Shown one piece after another: positions 7,758 through 15,211 of a DNA stretch of 35,786 nucleotides. This DNA comes from Lacticaseibacillus jixianensis (GTDB lineage Bacteria > Bacillota > Bacilli > Lactobacillales > Lactobacillaceae). Position numbers and translations under genes: made by a program. Under the pieces are notes generated by a model. It made no database searches. It was given only the letters and a program-made list of their open reading frames with translations, and had not been told where the DNA came from. Every line of letters starts with the position of its first letter. Position 1 is the first letter of the stretch. Location: the NCBI RefSeq assembly GCF_003946485.1, contig NZ_RHOJ01000027.1, forward strand, positions 1 to 35,786, in the 5' to 3' direction.

Positions 7758-10355
7758 ATGAAACTGAGCGCACATAAGATCCGGTGGTCCGGTCTGCTCG
7801 GACTTTGCGTCTGGCTGACCTTCCTGATGGCCGCCGCCCGCGGCCAGCTGGTGCAGGCGGACGTGATGCCTGGGGCCAAGGACATCACGAAGTACTTCAA
7901 CGCCGACGTCGATTATTCAGACGCCAGCAACTTGCAGCAGGACCACGGGGGCGCCCCCCTGATGTCTGCGCAGGTGGCCAATCCGACCAAGCCGCTGCGG
8001 TTCAAGTTTGACAGCGTCACGGCGACCAACCTGCTGGCGACCGGCGGCGAGGCGACCTCCCCGGCAATCAGCAGTACCTCCGTGTTGACCTTCACAATCG
8101 ACGCCGGGAGCACCAGCGACACCAGCGGCACCATCAACACCAGCATTTTCGGCGATGCTCAGGATCGGTTCAGCAATTTCTTAATGATGTTCTCCGTGCC
8201 CGGCGCGGGGGCGGGGGCGTGGTTTGACCTCACGTCGCCTGGGGTCACCGTCACGGGTAACGGGACCAAGGTGGCCCTGGTCAACGGCGCGATCCCGATC
8301 AAACCACCGAAGACAGAGCATTCTGGCTTTTTGGGATGGGATTCCAAGACCGTCCGCGACGACTCCGGGGTGATTAGCGACTTTGACGGGACCGTTCAAG
8401 CCGATCAGACGATCAAAATCACGGTCGACATGGCGAAAGTCCAGATGCAGGACGGCAAGTCGGTCCCAGTCGATGCCACAACGTCGCTGCAGGTGAAGCA
8501 GCAGTTCACTAATACCCAGTACACCAAACGAGAGAGCGATGGCCAACTCTACACGAGTTACCTCAAGCTGCTTGTCGGCAAACTGGCTTTTAGTATTCCC
8601 CTTGAGCCTAAAGTGACCAGCAAGCTGGTCCTGCCCCCAGACGTCAGCACAGACTATTTTGGCATTGTCACCGGGACAATCACGCAGCCGGGCGACAAGC
8701 TGGAAATCGGCGTCGATACGGATGGGGACGGGCAGATCAACACGCCGGTCGACCAGGCGTCCCTTTATGTCTCGATCGTCGATGACAATAAGTGGGTGTA
8801 CGTCATCACCAAGGACGTGGCCAAGGAGTGGGGTCTTTCAAGCACCGATGGCAAGTTCAGCCAGAAGATCGTCGTCAAAGAGACCCAGACCGATCTGAAA
8901 AACAGCGGAACCGGCTCGACGACCATTGCGGGCAACGGCAAAACCTATCCCAACATTGACTGGACGGACATCATCAATAAGATCCATCAGCTGCTCAAAG
9001 ACGGTGTGAAGGGCGATGCCGTCGATCAGCTTTATCAAGAAATCGCGGACGTGAACCAGCAAGAAGCGGCCAGCGATGCCGATTATGCCATCACCCTGAC
9101 CGCGCCCAATTCAAAGACACCGCCGACGCCGGTCAACTTCATGTTCGCACCGCAGTTCAAGGGGCAGCCCGCGGCGGGGAGCGCGCTGCCAAACGGCATG
9201 AAGGCCCCAACGAGCACCCTGGACTGGCAACTGACCAAGCAGGGGAACCCGGTGGGGGATGCGGTCTTGACGAACCTCCCGAAGATCGTCGACACGGCAG
9301 ACGACGCCGAGACGCCGGTGGCGTCCGCCCTGCAGCCACTGACGGTGACGGCGACGTTCGGCACGACGACCGCCGGGACGATCACGGCGCACGACAGTTA
9401 CAGCCAAAACGGCGAAGCGGTCACGATTGAGGCGACGTTTACGGTCGGTGGCGCCACTTTTAAAGTGCGGAAACTGGTGCATATTCTGGCCCTGAAGCCG
9501 GTCAAGTCGGACCTTGTCACCAGCGGTAAGTACAGCGACTTCAGCTTCAACGTGAATGAGAAAGCGCCGCTGGCCGCGCTGGCGGGCGCCACGGCGACGT
9601 GGCACCGGGTTCGCGCCGCCGATGGGCTGGCGGCTGCCTCTGATGACCAGGATCTGCAAGATGGCGACGGCGACCCGTGGGCCCTGCACGTCGGGGCGAT
9701 CCGCCACATCAACGATGGCGACAGCTACCAGCTTAAGGTGCAGGTGGACGGAAAAACGGCCCTGTACTCGAACGTGGCGGCCGTGCAGGTGAAAGCGGAT
9801 GACGGTTTTGCCATCGATCAGGTGCCGGACTTCAAGTTCCATACGACCGGCACCAGCGACGGCGATCCCAGCCTGGCGGACATTCTTCACGGCAGTTACG
9901 CCCCGGCGGATCAGGCCGGCACGAAGGAACTGAGTGCGAGCGGCACCGAACCGCTCGCGTTTGGCGCGTATTTTGGCCAAGGCGTGAGGTGGCAGCTATC
10001 GGCCGCAGTGGCGCCGTTTACTTGGACGAAGGCCGGCGATGAGCCAAAGCCCAGCATTCAGATCCAAATGAGCCTGGATGCCGGCGCCCAGGCGGGGAAC
10101 GCGACTGCGGGCATACTGGGGACGGGCACTGCGCTAGACGCGGATCAAAACGTCGAGAGCGCCGCGGCGACGCTGAGTGGCACGAGCACCGGGAACTTTT
10201 CCCTTTACCGCCGGGTGACGGCGACGATGGCCATTTACAACGCGGCTTACGCGAAGCCGGGCACCTTCACCCCCACGATCACGTGGCGGCTGGGCACCCC
10301 GCCGGCTGAGGCGGCAGCGCCGGCCCACGAAGCAGGCCCGCGGCAGAGCAGATAG
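7758..10355 (+). CDS. Large secreted WxL-domain surface protein, cluster A
   Basis: An 865-residue exported protein with a signal peptide (about 1-35). It has a long ectodomain rich in Thr, Asp and Ala without a recognised catalytic motif, and a C-terminal WxL domain with VRWQL (Trp745) and TITWRL (Trp843). A short segment reads IGVDTDGDGQINTPVD, a DxDxDG calcium-loop-like pattern. The tail after the last motif (TPPAEAAAPAHEAG) resembles that of the small WxL protein of the operon. It is probably the main exposed, possibly adhesive, component held on the wall by WxL and the preceding membrane partner; no ligand can be named. The ATG at 7758 follows a strong AAAGGAGGT by seven bases; a TTG three bases earlier is less likely. 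The gene follows its neighbour by 20 bases without a terminator. Confidence 0.85.
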   Translation: MKLSAHKIRWSGLLGLCVWLTFLMAAARGQLVQADVMPGAKDITKYFNADVDYSDASNLQQDHGGAPLMSAQVANPTKPLRFKFDSVTATNLLATGGEATSPAISSTSVLTFTIDAGSTSDTSGTINTSIFGDAQDRFSNFLMMFSVPGAGAGAWFDLTSPGVTVTGNGTKVALVNGAIPIKPPKTEHSGFLGWDSKTVRDDSGVISDFDGTVQADQTIKITVDMAKVQMQDGKSVPVDATTSLQVKQQFTNTQYTKRESDGQLYTSYLKLLVGKLAFSIPLEPKVTSKLVLPPDVSTDYFGIVTGTITQPGDKLEIGVDTDGDGQINTPVDQASLYVSIVDDNKWVYVITKDVAKEWGLSSTDGKFSQKIVVKETQTDLKNSGTGSTTIAGNGKTYPNIDWTDIINKIHQLLKDGVKGDAVDQLYQEIADVNQQEAASDADYAITLTAPNSKTPPTPVNFMFAPQFKGQPAAGSALPNGMKAPTSTLDWQLTKQGNPVGDAVLTNLPKIVDTADDAETPVASALQPLTVTATFGTTTAGTITAHDSYSQNGEAVTIEATFTVGGATFKVRKLVHILALKPVKSDLVTSGKYSDFSFNVNEKAPLAALAGATATWHRVRAADGLAAASDDQDLQDGDGDPWALHVGAIRHINDGDSYQLKVQVDGKTALYSNVAAVQVKADDGFAIDQVPDFKFHTTGTSDGDPSLADILHGSYAPADQAGTKELSASGTEPLAFGAYFGQGVRWQLSAAVAPFTWTKAGDEPKPSIQIQMSLDAGAQAGNATAGILGTGTALDADQNVESAAATLSGTSTGNFSLYRRVTATMAIYNAAYAKPGTFTPTITWRLGTPPAEAAAPAHEAGPRQSR

Positions 10356-10371
10356 GGATCCATCTGGCACC

Positions 10372-10404
10372 AAGACCTTGAGTTGACGCTCAAGGTCTTT
10401 TTTT
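10372..10404 (+). terminator. Terminator of WxL cluster A
   Basis: AAGACCTTGAG-ttgacg-CTCAAGGTCTT with a T-run of seven: a canonical intrinsic terminator. Confidence 0.93.
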
Positions 10405-10804
10405 AACCACTTTTTGCTGGCGCCTGAGCACGGCCGTTCCGGGCGGCGAAATGGGAGCGCCACCCCGGGCTAGAAAACGGGTCGGTGTTTCAAATCTGTT
10501 TTTCCGAAAATCCGTTTTCATTGAAAACATGATGAAATTGATCCAGAGATTTTCAAGAAATTTTCGTATGTAAGCGAGGCCATTTGACCGTGTAAAGCGA
10601 TCTTACCGCCACCAATATGTAAATATTCTGCATGCTAACGCTGTAAACAAATTCGTATCATTAAATACTCCGCTACATTGCGGCATTGCGATTAATTGTA
10701 TACGATTTAAAACAGCTGAATAGTGCAAGAATAGTTCATAATATTTGGGATATGATGCTATTGATTTTCTGAAAATAGATGTTGCAACCCGTCCGGGAAC
10801 GCGG
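10405..10804 (+). other. Gene-free upstream region of the first sortase-like gene
   Basis: No supported gene. From about 10500 the sequence resembles the region from about 12440 in front of the second paralogue (shared words around ATTGAAAA, GAAATT and TTTTCAA), so the duplication included upstream DNA. A CcpA-box-like sequence (ATGTAAGCGAGGCCA, 10568-10582, one mismatch to the loose consensus) lies here. I could not place a promoter convincingly. Confidence 0.5.
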
Positions 10805-11016
10805 TATATTACTCGTCGTTGTGAAAAACACGGGAGTGCAACTGTTACATAGTTAATCAAGAAAGAGGCGCATCGACTTCATTGTGACCGTGGTCGGGTC
10901 ACACCAAATACATGACACCAGTAGGCAAGGGCCGTCCCCGGAGAACGTCAGGGGCAATGGCAACTGCCGTTCAATGAATTGGGACTAGAGTCACCGGTTC
11001 AAGTTAGGGGAATTTT
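10805..11016 (+). promoter_or_regulatory. Conserved structured leader RNA, copy 1
   Basis: About 210 bases upstream of the TTG start are strongly similar to 12752-12971. Shared elements, in order, are: an AGAGGCGCA block; a 7-bp hairpin TGTGACC/GGTCACA (10883-10903) with a 7-base loop; a CCCC/GGGG hairpin; and a final hairpin TGAATTGG (10975-10982) with CCGGTTCA (10994-11001). That hairpin sits immediately before the ribosome binding site AGTTAGGGG. Bases CAAGAAA near the 5' end could pair with TTTTTTG, which contains the start codon. This looks like a translational control element. It does not match a riboswitch class I can name. Confidence 0.6.
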
Positions 11017-11919
11017 TTGAAGCTTAATAAACAAGTATTGTTGCTCGGTGCGGTTGTTGTTCTTGCTCTTGGCGTCGGCGTTTCCACTGCCGTTGTTGAC
11101 GCAAGCGAACCCGGTGCCCCTGAAGCAGCACAAGTCACTGTCGCTGCTCAGACCAAGGGAAACACCACTGCTAGTCGCCGAGGAACACTTGCTTCGACCG
11201 GTCACAAGAAGGCGGTCAAGAAGACCGTTGCTAAGAAGACGGTCAAGAAGGCTGTTGCTAAAAAGACGGTCAAGAAGGTTGCCAAGAAGGCCGTCGCTAA
11301 AAAAGCGGTCAAGAAGGTCGCTAAGAAGACCGTCGCTAAAAAGGCAGTCAAGAAGATCGTCAAGAAGCCGGTTGCTAAGAAGCCTGTTGCTAAAAAGGTC
11401 GTCAATCAGCCCGTTGTCAAAGAAGCGGCCGTTAAGCGTGTCGTGACGCGCGTGACCCCTGCCCAACAGGCTGCGGCCAAGGCAGCCAGCATCCGCCGCA
11501 CCACCGGCGAGACCTACGTCGGCACGATTTCCGGCCTCGGCCACACCACCGACGTGATCCAAGGCAGCTTGAGCCGCACGAAGGCGCCTGCCAATGCCGG
11601 CATGGCGATGACCTGGGGCGGTGCCACCAACATGACGACCACCGACGGCTTGACCAGCGAGATCGCCGGCCACGCCAAGAGCAACACTTTTGCTTGGATC
11701 ATGGGTCTGAGGAACGGCAGTCAGGTGTCCGTCACCGATGCTCAGGGCCACTCCCGCAGTTACCACGTCTATATGACTGACGACGTGAACGATGACAGCT
11801 ACTCCGTTAAAAACGGGGCCGACCGCCTCAACGCGATCATCAGCGCTCACCAGGGTGAAGCCGTCGTCCTGCAGACATGCATCACCAACACCGTTAACCG
11901 CATCGTCTGGGCCCGTTAA
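11017..11919 (+). CDS. Secreted sortase-like protein with histone-H1-like Lys/Ala/Val repeats
   Basis: A 300-residue exported protein in three parts. There is a signal peptide (MKLNKQ, hydrophobic 7-28, cleavage near VDA-SE). A strongly basic segment (64-127) repeats TVKKAVAKK-like units. The C-terminal domain (about 165-300) reads like a sortase barrel: ISGLGHTTDVIQGS, MTWGG, IAGH (His219), NTFAWIMGLRNG, an SYHVY strand, LQTC (Cys288) and NRIVWA (Arg295). His, Cys and Arg occur in the order and context of a sortase active site. It differs from standard sortases in having no membrane anchor beyond the signal peptide, and so would be released or held by charge on teichoic acids (inference). 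The start is TTG at 11017 with AGGGG six bases upstream. Substrate and reaction are unknown; it may be a sortase fold used for something else. Confidence 0.75.
   Translation: MKLNKQVLLLGAVVVLALGVGVSTAVVDASEPGAPEAAQVTVAAQTKGNTTASRRGTLASTGHKKAVKKTVAKKTVKKAVAKKTVKKVAKKAVAKKAVKKVAKKTVAKKAVKKIVKKPVAKKPVAKKVVNQPVVKEAAVKRVVTRVTPAQQAAAKAASIRRTTGETYVGTISGLGHTTDVIQGSLSRTKAPANAGMAMTWGGATNMTTTDGLTSEIAGHAKSNTFAWIMGLRNGSQVSVTDAQGHSRSYHVYMTDDVNDDSYSVKNGADRLNAIISAHQGEAVVLQTCITNTVNRIVWAR
11206..11397 (+). repeat. In-frame repeats encoding the Lys-rich tail
   Basis: Degenerate units of about 27 bases built on GTCAAGAAG and GTTGCTAAAAAG encode TVKKAVAKK-type nonapeptides, with shorter VAKK spacers. The stretch is absent from the paralogue at 12972, so repeat number is the main length difference between the two proteins. 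Confidence 0.9.
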
Positions 11920-12060
11920 TTTGGCGCTTCGAATCAGATCGATCAAGCCGCAGCTTCTAAACGTCAGAAGCCGCTGATCCCACTGATTCCGCGCACCCCA
12001 TCTCGATGGACAATACCGCCTCTAAAGATTAAGGATCAAGAAGCACTCCTCCTATGCTTG

Positions 12061-12095
12061 CCCAGCAGCCGTCTCCCGGTTGCTGGGCTTTTTTG
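12061..12095 (+). terminator. Terminator of the first sortase-like gene
   Basis: CCCAGCAgCCG-tct-CCCGGttGCTGGG stem followed by CTTTTTT. Confidence 0.9.
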
Positions 12096-12101
12096 TAGGG
12101 T

Positions 12102-12300
12102 GCGCAGGGCTGACGAACTTAGGACGATGACATGCCGCTACGCATGTCACCCTGTACGCCATGGATGGCTACAGGGTGATCATAGCCCGGTGCTTTGCCT
12201 GCAGAGCAGGTGAAGCGCCGGGCGTAGCAGGGCACTCGGCCGTTGCCAGACCGGAGCCCAACTTTGACAGGGCACGCAGGGCTGGCGAACTTAGGGCGAT
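12102..12300. repeat. Hairpin and direct-repeat block, non-coding
   Basis: A 27-base direct repeat (12102-12128 and 12274-12300, 24 of 27 identical) brackets three inverted repeats. They are TGACATGC/GCATGTCA (12128-12149); CACCCTGTA/TACAGGGTG with an inner GCC/GGC (12148-12178); and an 18-bp stem with a 3-base loop, interrupted only by G-T type pairs (12185-12223). A 106-codon open frame crosses the block but is not protein-like. The block may be a decayed miniature mobile element or a structured RNA. Confidence 0.65.
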
Positions 12301-12751
12301 CATTAGGGTGATGTCACTTTGCCCGCGGGGTGAGCGCCGCCGCCCGCAAATCGCTGCACGAGCTGGCCGGTTGCCCTGCCGCGCTATCTGGATCCCCAGT
12401 ACCCAGGTCTGTACAACAGCTGCCAGCGACCAGCCAAAAAACTGTTCCGCCAAAATTCCGCTTACATTGAAAATGTTGTGAAATTAATGCAGAAAATTTC
12501 AAAAACTTTTGCAATGGAAACGAAATCATTTCGCCAATTTTCCCGAACGATCGGTGTTCTATTTGCAAGTATATTTCATATTGATGTCATAATTATATTC
12601 TTATCTTAAAATGGTTGCCTTTACGCGGGGAATATCCACTGATTAGACCCGGTTCATTTTGTCAAACAATATGAATATTATACGCAATGAATGGAAAACA
12701 GTCCTTGGATATTTTTGAAAGCAGGTATTGCAATCATCTTAGGTACGGGTG
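12301..12751 (+). other. Gene-free upstream region of the second sortase-like gene
   Basis: No supported gene. The part from about 12440 resembles the region from about 10500. It includes ATGGAAACGAAATCA (12514-12528), a full match to the loose CcpA-box consensus WTGNAANCGNWNNCW. It becomes very AT-rich before the leader. Confidence 0.5.
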
Positions 12752-12971
12752 TATATTACTCGTCGTTGTGAAAAACACATACATCCAACTGTTACATAAT
12801 TAATCAAAGGCAATTCAGAAAGAGGCGCATTGACTTCATTGTGACCGCGGTCGGGTCACACACATACATGACGCAAGTAGGTATCCGCAGTTCCCTTAAC
12901 GCATTAGGGGCTCAGCATTACCGGTTCACTGAATTGGGACTAGAGTCGCCGGTTCAAGTTAGGGGAATTTT
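12752..12971 (+). promoter_or_regulatory. Conserved structured leader RNA, copy 2
   Basis: The paralogous copy of the leader at 10805. The TGTGACC/GGTCACA hairpin (12840-12860) keeps the same geometry, and the terminal hairpin TGAATTGG (12930-12937) with CCGGTTCA (12949-12956) is identical. An additional upstream CCGGTTCA (12921-12928) can pair with the same TGAATTGG, giving two mutually exclusive folds. The central variable part differs in sequence but still forms a CCC/GGG stem, as expected of selected RNA structure. It ends at AGTTAGGGG before the TTG start. Confidence 0.6.
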
Positions 12972-13661
12972 TTGAAGCTTAATAAACAAGTTTTGTTGCT
13001 CGGTGCTGTCGTTGTTCTTGCCCTTGGCTTTGGCGCTTCTAACGCCGCCGCTGACGCAAGCGAGGCTGCGCCTGTTGCAGCGCATGTTGCTGCTTCGGCC
13101 ACTGCGACCGCTTCGCACCGGGAAACACTTGCTTCGACCAGCCGCCGCACCAAGACGGTTAAGCGGGTTGCCGTGCGCCGCGTGATCAAACGCGCCACTC
13201 CTGCTCAAAAGGCTGCGGCTAAGGCAGCCAGCATCCGCCGCACCACTGGCGAACGTTACGTCGGTACAATTTCCGGCCTCGGCCACGCCACCGACGTCAT
13301 CCAAGGCAGCTTGACCCGCACGAAGGCGCCTGCCCGGGCCGGTATGGCGATGACCTGGGGCGGGGCCACTCGCATGACGACCACCGACGGCCTGACCAGC
13401 GAGATCGCCGGCCACGCCAAGAGCAACACTTTTGCCTGGATCATGCGCCTGAGGAACGGTAGCCGCGTGTCCGTCACCGATGCTCAAGGCCGCTCCCGCA
13501 GCTACCGCGTCTACATGACCGACAACGTGAATGACGATGGCTACTCCGTTAAAAACGGGGCCGACCGCCTCAACTCAATTATCAGCGCTCACCAGGGCGA
13601 AAAAGTCGTCCTCCAGACATGCATCACCAACACCGTTAACCGCCTGGTCTGGGCCCGTTAA
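12972..13661 (+). CDS. Secreted sortase-like protein, paralogue with short Arg-rich linker
   Basis: A 229-residue exported paralogue of the protein at 11017-11919. The first 18 residues match apart from conservative changes. The long Lys repeat is replaced by a short basic linker (KTVKRVAVRRVIKRATPAQK, 61-80). The C-terminal sortase-like domain is nearly identical and keeps His148 (IAGH), Cys217 (LQTC) and Arg224 (NRLVWA). Several surface positions have changed to Arg (TRTKAPARAG, MRLRNGSR, QGRSRSYR), so positive charge is preserved by a different route. The start is TTG at 12972 with AGGGG upstream, as in the first copy. Conservation of the triad in both copies argues that the active site is used. 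Confidence 0.75.
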   Translation: MKLNKQVLLLGAVVVLALGFGASNAAADASEAAPVAAHVAASATATASHRETLASTSRRTKTVKRVAVRRVIKRATPAQKAAAKAASIRRTTGERYVGTISGLGHATDVIQGSLTRTKAPARAGMAMTWGGATRMTTTDGLTSEIAGHAKSNTFAWIMRLRNGSRVSVTDAQGRSRSYRVYMTDNVNDDGYSVKNGADRLNSIISAHQGEKVVLQTCITNTVNRLVWAR

Positions 13662-13750
13662 TCTGCCCCACCGATCAGATCAAAGCGCCGCAGCACTTCT
13701 ATTACTTCAGAAGCATGAAGGCCATCTGATCATGATCAACCGATAACTCA

Positions 13751-13787
13751 AAAGCGTGCTCGCTAGCAGATAGCGGGCACGCTTTTT
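13751..13787 (+). terminator. Terminator of the second sortase-like gene
   Basis: AAAGCGTGCtCGCTA-gcaga-TAGCGgGCACGCTTT followed by further T residues. Confidence 0.92.
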
Positions 13788-13846
13788 TCGGTTGGCGGGG
13801 GTGCGGCGGAGGGGGTTCCCGCAGCCGGTGCGCCTTACTGAAACGC

Positions 13847-13878
13847 AAAAAGGCCTCTCCATTAGGGAGAAGCCTTCA
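13847..13878 (-). terminator. Terminator of pilus cluster 2
   Basis: Read on the minus strand, GAAGGCTTCTCC-ctaat-GGAGAGGCC is followed by TTTTT. It faces the plus-strand terminator at 13751 across the convergent junction. Confidence 0.85.
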
Positions 13879-13982
13879 GGGAAGCGAATGGATCTTGGCC
13901 GATCACGGCTGGCGATTAACGGTAACTACTCTGGCGGATTGTGGGTCGGCGATTAACGGCACGAGCTGGCCGATCGTGGGCC

Positions 13983-15137
13983 TTAACGCTGAATGACCCA
14001 CCGTTCGTTGAGGGCGGAAACGGCGGTGGCCTGGTGCTTAGTCGGGTAGAAGCGCATCTTCTGCTGCTTCAGCTTCTTTTTCCCGACTCGGACCTGCCAG
14101 CGGGAAGGCGCGAGCTCCCTGAGCAGGTACACACCGCCGGGCAGGTGGTCGATCAGGACCTGGCCGTCCTCGTCTGAGGTGACGGTCAACTTGCTGCCGC
14201 GGCGGTACAGCGGCTTGCCGTTCTTCTTGCACAGCTGATAGCGCGCGCCCGCCACCGGCTGGCCAGCGGGGTCGCGCCGGTAAAACAGGAGGCGAAAGAC
14301 GTGGCGCCTTAGCAGGAGCTGGTGAATGTGGCGGCCGATCAGCCCGATGATCGCCAGCAGCCCGGCGATTGCTGCCGCCAAAATGCCCAGCTCGCGCCAG
14401 TTTTCATTTTGCTGCGAGCGCTTGACCGCCCGTGCGATCTGCGGCGTGTACGGCACGCGCTTGCCGGTAAGCAGCAGGCGGTGGGAGTTGATCATGTAGG
14501 GCGTGCAGGTCAACAGGGTGGCTAGGTCGCGGCCGGGCTCGATCTGGAGCACACCGGTGTTGTCAGGCTTCACGACCTGGATGCGGAACACCTTGTAAGC
14601 CAGGTGATGGTTGAAGACCTTGAGCACGAAGATGTTGCCTTTTTTGACCTTGTTCAGGTCGGTGAACAGGCGCCGATCGACCAGGCCGCGGTGCCCGGCG
14701 ATGACCGTGTGAGTGTTTGCGCCGCCCGTCGGCATTGAGGTGCCAGGCACGACGGCCGCGCCCGTCGCCAGCGTCTCCTCAGACAAGGTTTTGAAAAGGG
14801 GGACCGTGAGCTTAATGCTAGGCACGGTGACCGTGCCCAACATGTTGCGCTTCAGGTTCAGCTTGGCATCGTTGGTGAGGCCGGCGAACGGATCGGCGTT
14901 GGCGTTCAGGCCTTGGCGCCGCAGCTTCGCGTTTTCCTTGGCCATCGCCGCCTCTTGGGCCGCGGCGTTCTGCGCGTTGGCCTGCTCCACGCGGGCGACG
15001 CGGGCCCGGTCCATCATGTCATTCAGCGGGCCGACGTAGAAGGGGTACAGCGCCACGGCCGCCCCGATCAGCAGCAAGATGAACGCGATGATCTGCGTCA
15101 CCAGGTAGCGGCGCGGGTGGGCACTTTTTTTCGCCAT
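13983..15137 (-). CDS. srtC: Class C pilin sortase, cluster 2
   Basis: A 384-residue membrane transpeptidase with an N-terminal helix (about 13-32), a DPF lid motif (82-84), His149 (IAGHRG), Cys211 (TLLTCTPYM), Arg220 (SHRLLLTG) and a second membrane helix after about residue 245. It keeps the lid that the cluster 1 enzyme lacks. The region after the second helix (about 100 residues) resembles a Cna_B/SpaA-like fold: DPAGQPVAGARYQL, then LPGGVYLLRELAP, an E-box-like ending. Simple topology puts it inside the cell. An AAAGGAGGT lies upstream; ATG at 15137 gives a five-base spacing, ATG at 15140 only two, so 15137 is used. The longer in-frame start at 15188 would translate through the attenuator stem and is rejected. 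It polymerises the LPHTG pilins of this cluster by inference from position. Confidence 0.93.
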   Translation of the reverse strand: MAKKSAHPRRYLVTQIIAFILLLIGAAVALYPFYVGPLNDMMDRARVARVEQANAQNAAAQEAAMAKENAKLRRQGLNANADPFAGLTNDAKLNLKRNMLGTVTVPSIKLTVPLFKTLSEETLATGAAVVPGTSMPTGGANTHTVIAGHRGLVDRRLFTDLNKVKKGNIFVLKVFNHHLAYKVFRIQVVKPDNTGVLQIEPGRDLATLLTCTPYMINSHRLLLTGKRVPYTPQIARAVKRSQQNENWRELGILAAAIAGLLAIIGLIGRHIHQLLLRRHVFRLLFYRRDPAGQPVAGARYQLCKKNGKPLYRRGSKLTVTSDEDGQVLIDHLPGGVYLLRELAPSRWQVRVGKKKLKQQKMRFYPTKHQATAVSALNERWVIQR

Positions 15138-15160
15138 CATGGACCTCCTTTTCGGTAATG

Positions 15161-15181
15161 AAAAAACGCCGCGGGGGCGTC
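15161..15181 (-). terminator. Intra-operon terminator/attenuator before srtC
   Basis: On the minus strand GACGCC-cccgc-GGCGT is followed by TTTTTT. It lies between the backbone pilin stop (15212) and the sortase ribosome binding site, matching the arrangement in cluster 1. Confidence 0.75.
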
Positions 15182-15211
15182 TCTTCATACCTAGTCTAAC
15201 TTGCGGTTAAA

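Noticed and set aside
9111-9980. 289-codon minus-strand open frame inside the large WxL gene
   Set aside because: Arg-rich shadow frame without a start signal; the plus-strand gene is continuous through it.
10603-10860. 85-codon minus-strand open frame in the gene-free region before the first sortase-like gene
   Set aside because: No ribosome binding site, no signal or domain, and the equivalent region before the paralogue has no matching frame.
10863-11010. Lysine riboswitch, suggested by AGAGGCGC near the 5' end and the Lys-rich product
   Set aside because: The other conserved L-box segments (AGUA close behind AGAGG, GCCGAAG, the 3' GGAG-GCUAUC) are not present in either copy.
10863-11010. 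ydaO-type c-di-AMP riboswitch, plausible for a wall-related gene
   Set aside because: The conserved blocks of that class (GGGGGA-CCCA, GGGGUGAAU, CCGUCAGCUAAC) cannot be found.
11206-11397. Possible CRISPR-like array because of regular repeats
   Set aside because: The repeats are in frame, degenerate, have no unique spacers and encode a Lys/Ala/Val tail.
12161-12481. 106-codon open frame across the hairpin block
   Set aside because: It runs through three inverted repeats and has no ribosome binding site; Cys/Arg-rich composition is unlike any neighbour.
15138-15188. Longer N-terminus for the cluster 2 sortase
   Set aside because: It would translate through the attenuator stem and its T-run and ignore the AAAGGAGGT placed for the ATG at 15137.
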